A DNA stretch of 64,000 nt from Bostrychus sinensis (lineage: Eukaryota; Chordata; Actinopteri; Gobiiformes; Eleotridae), in assembly GCA_020698575.1 (NCBI GenBank), contig CM036241.1, positions 31,147,416 through 31,211,415 of the forward strand, read 5' to 3'. The position numbers and the translations under genes are program-made. The notes under the pieces are model-generated. The model saw only the letters and a list, made by a program, of their open reading frames with translations, was not told the origin of the DNA and made no database searches. Numbering within the stretch: the first letter of the stretch is position 1; each line of letters starts with the position of its first letter. This document shows positions 34,343 through 48,038 of the stretch, in pieces.

Positions 34343-37300
34343 GATGTGAGAATGTTAATATAGACATTGTATGCAGTGTATTGTGTGTATAGACTACTAC
34401 ACTATGTGCAAATATTACAAAGTGACAAACAGAAAACTAACAAAACCCAAGGACAAACAGAGCTATACCTGAAGAAGAGCAGAGAGAACAATGTGACAAA
34501 CTAGCTTTTTAAAGTGACGCCAAACAAATATAACTGTAGTTCTGTGAACAGTGGATAATAAAATAATACAATTTGAACCCACAATTAAACAAGCAGAGAA
34601 TCCCTGACGCAGATAAAACTTTTAACATCCAGACTGTTAGCTAAGCATATGTGTATGTATGGTGACAACAACCATGGCACTATCATCTTCTTTATACTAT
34701 CTGCACATAGCCAGACATAAAACGCCTTTATTTTTGCTGTATTTATCCATAGTTCAGTCATCAATTCACTTTTTGGGTGGATCTTACATGCCCTATTTAT
34801 GGACCGACTTGGTGTAGTCCTGGCTTTCATGTAGTAATTGGTACCTCTAAATTCCTCATACAGTATTATAGATTGTAGATGATTGTCAGCTAGATTCTAA
34901 GAGTTAGGAGTGAGATTAACCTGCTTCTGTCCTTGTCTCTCAGCGCTCTTTGCTTTTAAAATGCAGTAATTGCTATGCAGCACTCCGCCCCAAGGTTAGA
35001 CTTCTTTTGACTTTTTGCAACCTTGAAATTACAATAGTTATATAAGTTATGTAAAGAAAATGTGCTTTCCTCAATGCAGAAAATGAATACATCCATTAAA
35101 ATAAATAGCAGTACACTCTCAATTGTTAATAGACATGATGTTGTTGTTACATGATGTTACACAAAACTGAAATGCACAATGCCTACATTAACATTATACA
35201 TATTGGATTGAATTGCAGGGCAGCTTCATTCACCATTCAAACATTTACCGCTCAGAAATGTCTTCCTCTGTATTTTGCAGTATTCACTAAAACCTTGAAC
35301 GGATTTGTCCATTGGTCGGCAAAGCGAATACAAGCACCTTTAGCCATTTGGCTTTGCACAGATGTGGTACAAGCATACAAAAGCTCCATTAGCCCAGTTC
35401 CTATTGATTTACTCCTCAAAAACGTGAACTCCTGTGTAATGTGTGTTTGGCTGCTGTTGTCATGGTAACGGTGGAGGAGATGACTATTACACTACCGCAT
35501 TGTGTAAGATTGAGCTATTGATAAACTATGCTAATTTATTTCAAGTGACAGTTGAGTGTATTACGAGAAAGTATTACACAAATCCAGGCTACTCAGTGGT
35601 AAAAAGAAACCTTACACTTTTACTTATGTATGTTGGGCACAACTCAGAACAACAGTTGACTACATTTGATTCTTTTGAGCTCCTAAACGCATGTTGAAGG
35701 GCAAATGTGTAAACAGTTACACATAAAAAATCATATTTTTATGAATACGAGCCACACTACTTACATCTCTGGTAAGAACTTAATTTCCGCTTGAACCTTT
35801 CACAATAAAAGCTCCTAACCCTCCACAGCTGCTCAGCTCATGGGCAATCAATTAATAAACACTAAAAAAAAAAAAAAAAATACAACGACTAAATCAGTTG
35901 TACAATTATTGGATCCAAGTCTTTAAAATTGGATTATCATTATTGATAGACATTGTGATAAAGACAAAAATGCTTGATGGGTAATTTACGTAAGTCACAC
36001 ACAGACCAAAGGCACCAGTTTGCTAAAAACAAAAGTAACCGCAGCACTCAAAAAGTCAAAAAGACAGTTACATTTTTCAGATGAAGTTGATTTGCAGCCT
36101 AAACCGAGCCTCTCTGCACACTCCCACCATCTCCAAGTTACTCTTCTTCAATGTTGTCGGACCCTCCTTGTCCAAATTTATTCCGGTCCCTAATGTGAGG
36201 TCATGGGTGGCCAAAGGACACCGGACTGCCATGGACACACTGGGTGTTTCTCATTTGCCAGGATCCTTCTTCCAGAGTCTGGTTCGAAGCCTTCCTCTGG
36301 TGTTGGCCCTTCCGAAGCAAAGCCAAGTGTCCTGCTCACACCACACCTGAGCACCTTTGGAACATGCTTGGAAGTGTGTCGTGATCATACACTGCGTGTT
36401 AAAAACATGTGACTAAAAGAAAAACAACTTCTTTAGGAGTGGAAAGTGGTGAGTGTGATTAAAAAAATTTATCTTGAAAAGATGTCATATAAGCTGTCAT
36501 ATTAAACAAAATCATTATCTATCAGCAGGTCTAATTTGGCCCTAAAACCAAATGTACATCAACATGATATAATTATAGCAAAATCTGAAACAGCAAAAAC
36601 TATTACACTATTTTAAAAATGACTTTCCTCAGGTAGTTGTAGTAGTAGTGGCCAAATCAGTGGTAGGCAAAAAAAACTTTAAATATACAGTACACTTTTT
36701 TTTTAACCAAGTAGTAAGTATATATTTTAAGTACTTCTTTTAAGTACTTCTCCCATCTCCAACCCTGTCCCTATCTGTACCAACAACTTCACCAAGTTTC
36801 CTTCTTCCAACTTTAAATCAGTATAACGTTTGCATGTACTTTCATTTCCTTTTGACCTTATGGATTATTTATACCTGTCATCATCACTATCTATTTGTAA
36901 AGGCAGCCGGGGCTCCTACATGTAATTTCTCTCCATGCAGCCAGACAGGTTTCATTGACAATCCCAGCCAGCCAATCATCAGAAGTAATGAAGCATAGTG
37001 TCCCCGGGATGTGACAGGAAATTCATATTTGCCTTGAGATGCGGCAGAAGTGCTAGAGCAGCATAACACTGGGACAGAGGCGCATCAGTGCTGAGCAGGC
37101 AACGGGACATTATTGACTTTTTTATTGGGGTATAAAGACTACGATAAACAACATTAAGCTCCCTAAACCTTATGTTTGGATAGGGGCAGACAAGAGATCA
37201 CTGTCTGTGAAAGTTATTATGTGCTATAAAAGGAAGGGTTTCATGCCTAATTACATTCATTCTCACAGTGAATGGAGTGTTTATAACGTTATATGGCGCA

Positions 37301-37467
37301 ATGAATGCAAGACAGAATCATTGGACTTGTCTTTAGGGTGTTTTAAAATGATATAGTTGTCTACTCAGTCTGTTGAAATGACATAATGTTGTATTCCCAA
37401 ATGAAATAGTCCAACTGATAAAACTTTGCAATTTATTTGAGAAAAACTGAGATTTTATAGCATTCAC
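34343..37467. other. Intronic sequence, mostly unrecognised
   Basis: 36620-36755 has a small AGT/AAGTACTTCTTT block of the dispersed family described at 10830, and 35862-35880 is an A run. The rest shows nothing identifiable. Confidence 0.45.
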
Positions 37468-38387
37468 AAAGGTCCCTTATTATGCCCTGAATTTTATATC
37501 TGTTAGCGTCATGTGCTAATAGTCGAGCTAATTAGCCATTTTTTATCATGCTCTGTCTATCCCTCCCCTTTCAGTACAAGCATTTTGAGATTCTTTTCTC
37601 ATGTCTGACCTGAAATCCTCCCAACTTTATTCACGTGTGAACTAAAAAGGAGAAGATAAAAAGGCAGTAGTGGCTGTTACAGTAAGTAACGGTTAAAAAG
37701 TAATAGAAAGACATCAGCCCTGTGGTTCTTGACTGCAGCAGATCTGCTATAAACTATGGTGTTTCAGTGGAGGTTGCCATTGAATCAATTTAATTTCTAG
37801 GGCAGAGCAAACCCGAGTAAACTGACAGCAGAGTAAGCCAATAAGAAAATGGCGGCTGTGACGTTAACAAAGCAACAAGAAACTGAGCAACGCGAAAATA
37901 TCTTCATCTAAAACGAAATCATCTAAAACAAAGGCTTCTAGTGCTGTAAGCTGCTGTGGTTTTAATGACTCGTTTTTGCTCGATGTTTTTGCTCATTTAA
38001 AACTGAATTTACCACTGAATGAAACAAACTTTCGGCTCCTCTGTGCGCCATCTTGATTGTTGTTGTTGAGGAGACGCTGCTTGTGAAGAACAAGTGACTT
38101 AAATAAACGAATCAAAATGCATGGTACGGTTGGGATTTGAATTCAACCACGGCGGAGGGCGTAGTGACTGGACCGATATTTCTCTGTATAATAATATAGA
38201 GACATATCATTCTGGATTTTCCAGGCACCTTATCCAAGCATTTTCTGCAAAGTAAAAAGTAACAGCTCCTCAAGACGTTTTTAATACAAATACATTACAA
38301 GTTATAAAGCATGAGTTGATCCAAAAATGCTAAAATGTATTTCAAAAAGCTTGGAAAAAAACAAAAAACATAATATGGACCCTTTAA
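37468..38387 (+). mobile_element. MITE family, subtype A copy, interrupted
   Basis: The left part (37468 to about 37575) has AAAGGTCCCTTATTATG, TATCTGTTAGCGTCATGTG and GCTAATTAGCCATTTT. The right part (about 38222-38387) has CTTATCCAAGCATTTTCTG, AAGTAACAGCTCC and ends ATAATATGGACCCTTTAA, with TTAA at 38384-38387. The 650 bp between them is absent from the fullest copy. It is CpG-bearing, has no recognised family, and is presumably an insertion. Confidence 0.7.
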
Positions 38388-39224
38388 TCAACAAAGCATA
38401 AAGCTGCATAAAGCCCATCCCATTTTGTTAAACCAAGATGATTTGTTGATGGGATCATCATGCTTCATGGTGGAGGATAATTTGACCCTTTCTAGATCCC
38501 TTTCATTTCAGTAAAAAAAAAACAAAACGTCTGACTGGCCAAGCTACCTGTCACTACCCATTTAAAAAAAAATATATATTTGTTTAGTACAAAACTAGTA
38601 TTTATGAAGTCAGTGCCATCAAGACTTTGGCACTATAACGGAAAATAGTTACTCACCTTTTAATTAGATAGACTACTTCAACTGCAATTTTGTGACCAAT
38701 GAAATCACATGTTTTATTATTAATAATGAAGACCATCTCAAACTTAGCAAAGTAGTTTAAACGTAAGTTAGTAGCCAATGTTTCATGTCCAACTGTTATT
38801 CATACCACTTGTGAATATAGTTTTGTGCAGAGTCAGGGTAGATTTTGTTATTGCAGCAGTAATGGCACTGGAAGAAACTCGATCACAGATTTATCAGATA
38901 GCCCCATTAGGGAGTCGCATGACGAAGTAGCACTTCCTGCTTATTAATTGGTACATTTCCATTTCCTTGCCCTGGATTCAACACGACGAGGCGAGTCCCG
39001 AGGATCCACGGCTAAATATGAAACATTCCCTTATCATGATGATGATGGAGCAAGTTTAAAAGCATTGATCAAATGGCTCCAGTCCCCTCCATTGGTTACG
39101 CTTGTGGAGATGGAAATGAAAGCCAAGAGGCAAGAGAACTAGAGAGCGAGTGGAGATGAGAGACTAATTGGTTGTATGTTAAATAATTGGCTACTATTAT
39201 AGCTCCTGTTGCCAGACATTAGAC
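38388..39224. other. Intronic sequence, unrecognised
   Basis: 38880-39180 is repeat-free with several CpGs and directly precedes the first unit of the four-unit cluster. Confidence 0.4.
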
Positions 39225-39954
39225 CCCCCGCATGTCACATATCCACCATTAGAGAGGTCATTCAGAGCGGTGATCGATAACACGGCAGTACTGGGAATTC
39301 TACACAGCATTTATATAAAAATATGTCGGCCATTGAGGGCCATTTGTCTGAGAGTGAATCAAACTAAAAAGGAATCCATACTCAAGGTTTCACTGCTACA
39401 AGGCCATGTATTCTGTATGAGGAGCGGATTAATGATGTGCCTCTAAGGGCTAGTGAGCCGCCTAAGTGTACTGCTCTTCTTGTATCCATAGTTGTGCTAA
39501 TATTCAAGTACATTTGAATTTTCTAAATACATAAATGTGTGGTGACAAAGTAGGAATGCTCAGACAGATTTAGAATCACTATCAAGCTAACATCCCATTG
39601 CAAACAAGTGCCAATAACCTGACTCCCTGACTTCACGATGTCTAGAGAACTGCAGTTGAGACACAGGAGCTTAAGACAAGAACACTCCATGATTCACCTA
39701 AAAAGAGATGACAGCACCAAAAAGATGAGACTGAAGGCTCATAGACTGCGTTATCCTGCTGGAGCAGACAGGCAGAGCAGAGCAATATCTTGGGCTGGGG
39801 CTCCATGGACATTGGAGAACCACTAAAATAGAAAGACAATTACGCACAAAAAAGTTGATGCCCAAATAGTTTGATTTATGCTCAAACATGGGCAAGGGGG
39901 GCCTCTAGAAGCTCTCAGCCCTGGGGCCTACTGATACGTTAAGTTGGCCCTGAG

Positions 39955-40148
39955 CAGCACTTGAAGTAGTAACAGTAATAACAGTAGTAGTGATAATAGC
40001 AAAAGTTTAAGTGGTATTGGTAGTACAGTATTAGTAGTAGTAATAGTAGTACTAGATCTCTAAACCAGTGGCAATAGGTTAAGCAGTAGCAGTAGTTGTA
40101 GTAATAGCAAAAGCTGTAGTAATAGCATTAGCGGGAGCAGCAGTTAGC

Positions 40149-40184
<36 letters not shown>

Positions 40185-40330
40185 TTGGTGACTAAGTAGT
40201 GGTAATAGCAATAGTATTAGCGTCAGAAGCAGTGGTAGTAGCAGTAAGAGCAATGTTAGCAGTATTAGCAGCAGTAGTGGCAATAGTACTGTAGTAGTAG
40301 TAGTGAGTTGTTGAGTACTTTCACATCTTG
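39955..40330. repeat. Degenerate AGT/GTA-rich block
   Basis: AGTAGTAGTAATAGTAGT-type trinucleotide variants, related to the block at 10830-11335 (there on the opposite strand). Confidence 0.85.
40153..40181. repeat. T29 mononucleotide run
   Basis: Uninterrupted T run inside the AGT-rich block. Confidence 0.95.
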
Positions 40331-41660
40331 TAACATTATTCGGAAATACTTCGGAAGCACAAATATTGAGTTCCTTTTCCTCCTCTGAATAAGAAATTAG
40401 AGACTGGAGGGTTATAATGCAATTCAATGGAATTACTGTAGCCTACACTGATGTGTTTATGTTTGATGCAATTAAAACATTACACCCACCACATGTCACA
40501 CTTTCACCATCGTAAAAGTGATAAACCAAGGTCAATAATATGGCAGCTGTGGGAATACTGCCCAACATATTCAGAAAAATATGGTGGTTTGTAAGGGTCA
40601 TTTGTTTCATAGTGAAGTACATCAACTAGAAATCTTTATGCTTATGAAGATTTTACAGTAACAGGGCCATGTATTCACCTATGAGTGGGTTAGTTCGTTT
40701 TCCATCGTTGGACTGACAAGGCTTAAATAGTAAAGTAATTGGATGTGGTTCAAATATATAGAAGAAATTATCTGAAATAACACAGAATAAAAAAATGAAT
40801 TACAATTTCCATGAACTACAGAGAAGCAAATAAAACTCTTTAGTGTATGATCTTGTAAGCTGGGGGATATATGCAATAAATAAATGTACTGCTAGAGGAT
40901 ATAGTAGAAGAACATTGCCTCTGGTACATTCCAAGTAAAAAAAACAAACTTCCAAGAGGTTTAAACACTAGACACTACAAATTTATTGTGATTTCTATGG
41001 AAATGTGCAACCTTTAGCCACCATATGCCATACATTCAACATTAGAATGGTCATTCAGAGCATAATTATAGGATCTATAATACAGCCATGGGAATTTTAC
41101 CATAGAGAAATACAGTATAGTGTTGGATATTAAGGGTCATTTGAAGTACAGTAACAGCAATCTATACAATAATGGTACTTAATGAGCCATGTATACCATA
41201 TGAGGAGCACAGTCACTGCACAGTTTTGTAAGGTTGTATTGACAGAAAAAGCATCAAAACTAGTAGTGCACATACAAGTCTAGTTTAAGAAATGTCTCAA
41301 AATATAAAAAGTATAAATTAGTAGCTGTTTATATGAACTGCAGAGTAAATAATTTAAATCAAACCTTTGTTGTGACAGTAAAAGGTGAAGGTGCAGGCTG
41401 TATCAAAGACCACCAGAGAGTATGTCAATAATACAGCAGTACTGGGAATGTACCTATAACAGTTACAGATAGATTTATAGAAGTATGGTGGCCATTGAGG
41501 GTCATATATTTCATAAGTGAAGTGCTGTAACTACAAATCTATACTATAATGATACTCAATGGACCTTGAATACTGTATGAGGAGCTTTTTGGGGGTGTAT
41601 TGACTGACAAAGCATAAAAACGAATGGTAGCTGTGGTCCTGTGAAACATAAAACAAGCTG

Positions 41661-42185
41661 TGCAAGTGTCTGAAAGTGAAATAAAATATTAATGAGAACA
41701 ATACATGGACGGCGGGAAAAAAATAAACTCTTAGTAGAAGCGAAGTAGAAGCCGGAGGCAGTGCATTGTATGACAACTAACTTTTGTCTTACTACTGCTG
41801 TTTATGTTTAATGTAGCGAGAGGAACAAATTCACTAGGCCTCATTTTAATGCACAAGGCAAGGGCCATAAGACAGATATTTATAAAATGGCAATCTGGTG
41901 TAATATATAGTATACTAGGAGTTGGTTTTCTTTAAGAGATTATATGCATCTAAAGCACTATGCAATATGAAAGTAATAATTTTATGACCTATAAATTCTA
42001 TAAGTTTACATGCAAAATGTACTATTGTATGCTCATAGCTTGACAAACTCATTTCAGCCAAGAGACCGACAGAACCAACAAACAAGTTAGGCAGCGGCAG
42101 GGGGACCAGGACAGACGGGTGTGTTTACCAGACCAGCAGTAAGTGTTATACAGAGAAATATCAAAGTCTGTCATGTTGATGGCCA
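41661..42185. other. Intronic sequence, nothing recognised
   Basis: Unremarkable AT-rich DNA leading into the minisatellite. Confidence 0.45.
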
Positions 42186-43040
42186 GTTTAGTCCTTGTTT
42201 AGACCTGGTTTGGTCCTTGTTTAGACCTGGTTTTGACCTGGTTTAGTCCTGGTTTAGACCTAGTTTAGTCCTTGTTTAGGGCTGGTTTAGACCTGGTTTA
42301 GACCTGGTTTAGTCCTGGCTTAGACCTGGTTTAGTCCTGATTTAGACCTGCTTTAATCCTGGTTTAGACCTGGTTTAGTCCTGGTTTAGTCCTGGTTTAG
42401 ACCTGGTATAGTCCTGGTTTAGTCCTAGTTTAGACCTGGTTTAGTCCTGGTTTAGACCTGGTATAGTCCTTGTTTAGGCCTGGTTTAGACCTGGTTTAGA
42501 CCTGGTTTACTCATGGTTTTGTTCTGTCTTTTTCCTAAATAAGTCCTGGTTTAGACCTGGTTTGGTCCTGATCTAGTCCTGGTTTAGTCTAATTTAGCCC
42601 TGGTTTAGTCCTTGTTTAGACATGGTTTAGTCCTGTTTTGGTCCTTGTTTAGTCATGGTTTAGTCCTGTCTTTTTCATAAATAAGTCCTGGTTTAGAGTA
42701 TTTTTAATACTGGTTTAGTCCTGGTTTATTCTGATTTAGTCCTGGTTAAGTCCTTGTTTAGACATGGTTTAGTCCTAGTTTGGTCCTTGTTTAGTCCTGG
42801 TTTGGTCTTGGTTTAGTCCTGTCTTTTTCCTAAATAAGTCCTGGTTTTGTCCTGGGTTAAACCTAATTTAGTCCTGGTTTAGTTTTGATTTAGTCCTGGT
42901 TTAGTCCTGTTTTAGTCCTCATTTAGTTCTGATTTAGTCCTGATTCAGTCCTGGTTTAGTTCTGATTTAATCCTGGTTTAGTCCTGATTTAGTCCTGGTT
43001 TAGTCCTGTTTTTTTTACCCAGTTTAGATCTCATTTAGTC
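42186..43040 (+). repeat. Large 11-bp minisatellite with higher-order repeats
   Basis: About 75 units of TCCTGGTTTAG alternating with ACCTGGTTTAG. A longer unit is marked by CTGTCTTTTTCCTAAATAAG, which starts at 42524, 42666 and 42819 (spacing 142 and 153 bp, about 13 and 14 basic units), so blocks were duplicated as well as single units. No hAT ends flank this array, unlike 1389-2027. No stop-free coding or spacer-like architecture. Confidence 0.96.
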
Positions 43041-44429
43041 TAGTATTACTATTACTAGTTCAGTCTAGTAATAGGAAAAATACCAAGGTCTGGACCACAG
43101 TAACCTCGATGGTGCGTACAGCCTTGGTGTTATACAAACCAACCAACAAACCAACACAAGCGAATAAAAACAGACAAGTATAATTACTGCTGGTGGGATC
43201 TTGTAAAAACTAGTGTTGTGGTTATGTTATGCCCACAGCAGATGGCCCACCAGACAGAGCTGATCACTGGTGACTAAGACGTGCACTTAAGTGGCTGACT
43301 GGATTTGTGCCACCCATCTGGACTTAACACTCAGACCAGCTGCTCCTGAAGATTTTACATTCAAAATACTGAATATGGATCAGGCTGCAGGTTGTCTGAG
43401 GGCTGTTTTGAACAAGCACAACATCAGGGCCACTGTAAGGTTCTTGCTGTGAAGAGGAGTGGAGCATACAAACTGGACATGAATGTTAAACCCAAGCAGA
43501 GTGCTGTATACATTATTTACATGTCATAAAAGTCACATTTATACTGATAGCATTTTTTTAACATTGTCATTGGTATAGAGGCTAATGCTTAGGGTCAACA
43601 CTTTAATAACAGTGAATCTATTATTTACAAAGAATTTCTTCAACATTAATAAACACCATTGAGTTACAGACATTGCTTGTGATGTTTAATTGTCAAGTAA
43701 TATGCTTATGTAAATGAATGCACAATTACATGCAACTGTGTTAATTCTGTATCTATGAACAATTTAGTCATTAAAATATTGTTAATTACACTGCTTAATA
43801 ATGGAGAGTTATTCTAAAAGAGTAATTCAAACATAGTAAGATATAGTACTATACAGCTTTAAAATTAAATCAAATGGTTAAATATGGGTTGATAACAGTA
43901 CACAGTCACCTCTATTTAATATTCTTCTACGTTAAAATAAACATTCAAAGCTCAGGTCAACACAGAAAAAAAAAGGTTCTATTTCAACCTGTTTTTATTC
44001 ATTATTGGTTCGCTGAAAGCCTACAATTAACAAATCCAGCACAGTTGTAGAAAAATACTTTTGCTACAGTATTTTTGAACATACAGTGTCAGATGAAAGC
44101 TTGAGACATTTATAAAGTAAATTAATTTTGTTTTTGGATTTGTTAAGTTTAATTTTGACCTGGCCTCTAGCTGGGTTTGATTATAAACAACAGGACGTCC
44201 CTGCAGGCTACAGTAGGTGCTCCAAGACTGATTGGGAACTGCATAATGGCCATTGTTACCAGTTTTTCTCTTGGCAATCACTTGATTTCCAATTGACTGT
44301 AAAGGGAATATATTATGGTTTAATTTATATTTGTAAACCAATATTTGACACCTCTGGAACAGCACTGCAAGTTTTACAACCTTTAAAACATTATCTGGCT
44401 AAAAGAGAATGTTTCCAATAAGAACTCTA
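43041..44429. other. Intronic sequence, nothing recognised
   Basis: 43250-43480 has somewhat balanced composition but no open splice-bounded frame or known motif. Confidence 0.45.
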
Positions 44430-44775
44430 TTGGTGCCATAAAGAAAGCAGCAGAGGGCAGTGAAAAAGCTTTTCACTTCCTTAAACTTTTTGTAAAAACA
44501 GCAGTGAAATCAGTGGAAACAGCGCTATACACAGTTTTTTTGGATAAATGAATGAGAGCAGACTGGAGGTAGAGGGCTTGTTGATTGGTCAGTGGTGATG
44601 TGGGCGGAGGTTCGTGGGAGAGGCGGAGATTTGTGGAATTTTGAGGCCTCAGCCCGAGAGAATACAGAATTACCCAAACAGGCGTAAATGAAACAAAACA
44701 CAACTCCAGTTATGTTTTTGATAAGGGAACAATATTATAACATGAAAAAAGTCAATTTAGCATAATATATCTCCT
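44430..44775 (-). mobile_element. MITE family, subtype B (inverted copy)
   Basis: Inverted relative to 21560-22065: GTGCCATAAAGAAAGCAGC, TTCCTTAAACTTTTTG, GATTGGTCAGTGG, GCGGAGGTTCGTGGGAG, GAATTACCCAAACAGG, and the end TCAATTTAGCATAATATATC. Confidence 0.8.
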
Positions 44776-47700
44776 TTATTTCCTAATTTTACTGTAACAT
44801 AGAATATGCACAGAACTACTAAACAACTTACTCGAACTCTGTAAAAGTTATACCATTGTCTTGTAGAAAGTAGATATCCAGTATAGCATAAATGGTTAAG
44901 AACTCATTTAATGAAGTTACCATATTTTCTACCTATTACCCCTCCTCACATTCTTTCTCTATTATGAAACTAACTATATGAGAACTGAAATAAAAAAAGC
45001 TTTCTTTGGGATGGCTTTTAAAAAAGGCTCCTAAGTAGGTTACATGAGAAAGTAGGCTGCACCAACGCTCAAGAGACCACAGGAGATACTGTTGTATCAC
45101 TCGAGAGGAGTGGCATCCCACTTCAGGAGTCCACTTGAAGAGATGGAGCCTGGGAAATGAGACGTGGGCATTTGTGAAGCAGCAGCTAAAGCCTAATTGG
45201 CCTCAAAACTATGACAGAGGGAGCGGAGAGTAGTCTGTGTCAATGATGAGAGGCCAAAGGCAATGTACTGAACATGACTGTCAATATAAATAAATGTATG
45301 TACTTGTACTTAACTTAATGGGTCTTCAGGTGTCTCCTGTCTGCTCCTCACTGCAGTACAGCAGCCAAAATTACTAAATACTATGGAAATGTTGCTGGTT
45401 TGAGGCATTGTTAGACTATTGACAATACGGCGGTTGCAAAAGAATCCTGAATGCCTCATTGCATGACTGGAAATGGCAACTGTCAAGTCAATTGGTTGAG
45501 TCAACTCTTTTTGCACTTTTAGAAGACCAGCACATTAAAAGCAATCCAGCTGTACAACAACAGGCAGAATCAGTGACTGTCAACTTGGGCTACAAAGTTT
45601 GTAGCATTGGATTTTCCAGAAATAGTTATGTATGCTAATTGCTATGCTGTGGCACTGTACAGTATTTGCTGCATTTGTTTACAATTTCTGAATCTGCCAA
45701 AATGTATTCTGCAGTCATCCATCTTCAGTTGCATGATCCTGTTACAATGTGGCTTGTGACCAGTGATTATGCCACTACAAGTTAAAAGCTTACTGGATTA
45801 ATGAATGTATTATATATTATAGACACAGCTCCAGAGACTTTGTTTGGACTGTTTTATTTTGCTGAAGCTTGAAGTTTTATGTGGATACCTAGTAGATTGT
45901 GCTTTCTGTTTAATAATGCCACCTAGGATTGAGGACAACTACATAAACAGCATGCTGGTTTTACTGCTGTCACAGCAAAGGTTACAATACAGTGCTTTAC
46001 GTTGCTATGTCACTCCAATATTGTTGTCTCTTGCCACTTATGTTCAGAATTATGTTTTATTACATGAATGAACAGTATTTTTTAGTTTTGGATTTTATAG
46101 TTTTTCATCAGTAAATACCTTTGCAATGTTTTCATGTTGGCAAAGGTCTATAATGGGCCAAAGATAAATCTATTTTATTTTTTGGTGTGGCTGCAGCTCA
46201 GCGTCTGAATCCAGGACTTTTTTATGTTGGACTAAAGTTGTTAATTTTCCGTAATATATGAAAATGCAGAATTGGGTTCCTGACTTGTGACTGTGTAATT
46301 ACTTTGGTCCGGAAATGCAAGATATGAAAATTATTCACTTTTATATTAATCCAACACAAAAACTTTTAAAAAAAGTTTGCTGCTGATCTAATTGTAAACC
46401 GTAACAGTTAAATCCCAAATGAGGTCTCCTGGGTTTTTAGTCGGATTAAGCGGCACATAATAAACATCTGCGTGATAAAGTAAACTATGTTACCAAAACA
46501 GCTCACAGCCAAAGGATCCGAAACAAAAGTAAAAGCTTGTTATTGTATGTATTTGTGAAGCTGAGCGTGACTAAAGCTACAGACGTCTTCCCGGCGGCTG
46601 CTCCCAGGGAAAGGTTGACACTTTGATCACTGCTCTCTCCGCTGTCTCTCTCTGAGGTATGGATGTGGGGCGAGCCATGACAAATCATCTCTCTGTCAGA
46701 CGGCAAGTTTTAACAGCTTTGAATGAATAAGAACAAGTTAAGCTCCGGCGTCGACAGTCAGTGAGGCAAAAGTGGAACATTTCGACGGTGAGAGGTACAA
46801 AAACAGATAAGATAAAAGTGCTAAGGGTGCTCAGACTTATCGGGGTTGTTTGGGACACCTTGGCTCCACTCGACAGGGCACTTCAACAAAACTCAGCAAA
46901 AACACACAAGAGCTGCTTTGAAACTGTCTTAATTAAAGAGATAGAATCTAATTAAATGCTCACAATAAAGTTTAAAGTGTTTGGTAAGAGGCTAAACTAA
47001 TGAGAGAACAGTAGCAGACGGAGAAATGAGAGCAGTAGGTTTGAGCTGCATAAACAGGAACAGGGTATTTAATGAAAAGAGGGAGATATTGATTCAGTGT
47101 TTTTGTAGATGGTGCCTATTCACACATATTGTACTTTGGGTGGTTCAGTATTTCTAAAGGATGTTTTATCTTTGATGTTTTATCCAAGGCAGAGTTAATT
47201 TAGATTTGCTTTATAATGGTCATAAAATAGACTATCCGTACCTATTCAATTTGTCAAAATGGTTTCTATGCCCCCTTCACATACAGAAGGCGTGGTCCTC
47301 AGAACACAATTTTGCACTCTAGAGCACTGTAACATGTGCAAAATGGCAGAAGACCCAACTGAAAATTTATAGACTGCCTTGCAAGGAGCTCATTAGATAA
47401 CAAGTTTTGCGTGACTGGCCATTTTTGGCAAATGTGAAAGACGTGTAAAAAAGGCTTCTTTGAAATGGGTCTGAAATGATTTACAAATTTTAAGTTTAGT
47501 TAATTAAATTTTCCTGCAATGATATTCCTACTCTGATGATTCACCTCAATAGAAAGATCCAGACCTAGAAGTTCTTCAAAATGTGAACCATAGAATATTT
47601 GAGATTTCTTAGAAGTAACAGGTCTTTTCTCCAATGTGAAGTCTAGTTGTACCTTTCAGGCAAAACTTTTGGAAAAGAGGAGGATTGAGGTTGCTTTGAA

Positions 47701-48038
47701 TGGGAGTGTGAGGTCAAGCAAAAACAAACAGTGTCACGTGTCCCTATGGTTACTTATAGTTACATTTGACTGTGCAGTTTACATGGGGAATTACGGTAAC
47801 AGTCATGCCACAGCTGGGGAAAGAGCAGCGGCTATCAACATGAGTAGAGCAGGGAGAGAGAGTGTGACTGAGACTGTGAACCATGCTTCTGAATATTTTC
47901 CTTCATGTTTATGTGAAAACATACCCACAGCTCATAGCCCAATAACAAACACCAGCAAATGGACACATAACCTACAGATAACCCATCTAGGCTACTACTA
48001 AAATCTTTCAGCTCTTCTCCTCAATCTGAGTGTGGTGT
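44776..48038. other. Intronic sequence, nothing recognised (3.3 kb)
   Basis: 46530-46900 is CpG-richer and unique-looking. Short frames there lack splice support. Confidence 0.45.

Larger units (their letters stand above)
39225..41660 (+). repeat. Cluster of four diverged copies of a roughly 210-260-bp unit
   Basis: Units at about 39225-39480, 40486-40700, 41020-41290 and 41395-41660, all in the same orientation. Shared order: GTCATTCAGAGC or similar, AATAcaGCAGTACTGGGAAT, AAATATGGTGGCCATTGAGG, GGTCATTTGTTTCATAGTGA, TATACTaTAATGATACTCAA, CCATGTATACTGTATGAGGAG, then in three units a TTGACTGACAAAGCAT-type end. The cores start at 39283, 40541, 41091 and 41432, so spacing is irregular (1258, 550 and 341 bp). 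An AGT-rich block and a T run lie between the first two. No coding potential. Confidence 0.72.

Noticed and set aside
42186..43040. Regularly repeated short units that could suggest a CRISPR array
   Set aside because: Units are 11 bp and contiguous with no unique spacers, and the genome is vertebrate. It is a minisatellite.
43250..43480. Possible protein remnant in balanced-composition DNA
   Set aside because: Short peptides in several frames but no ordered similarity to a known domain.
46503..46706. CpG-bearing minus-strand frame as an extra kcnd3 exon
   Set aside because: Not similar to any Kv4 segment and not needed for phase. The upstream coding exon of Kv4 genes is much larger.
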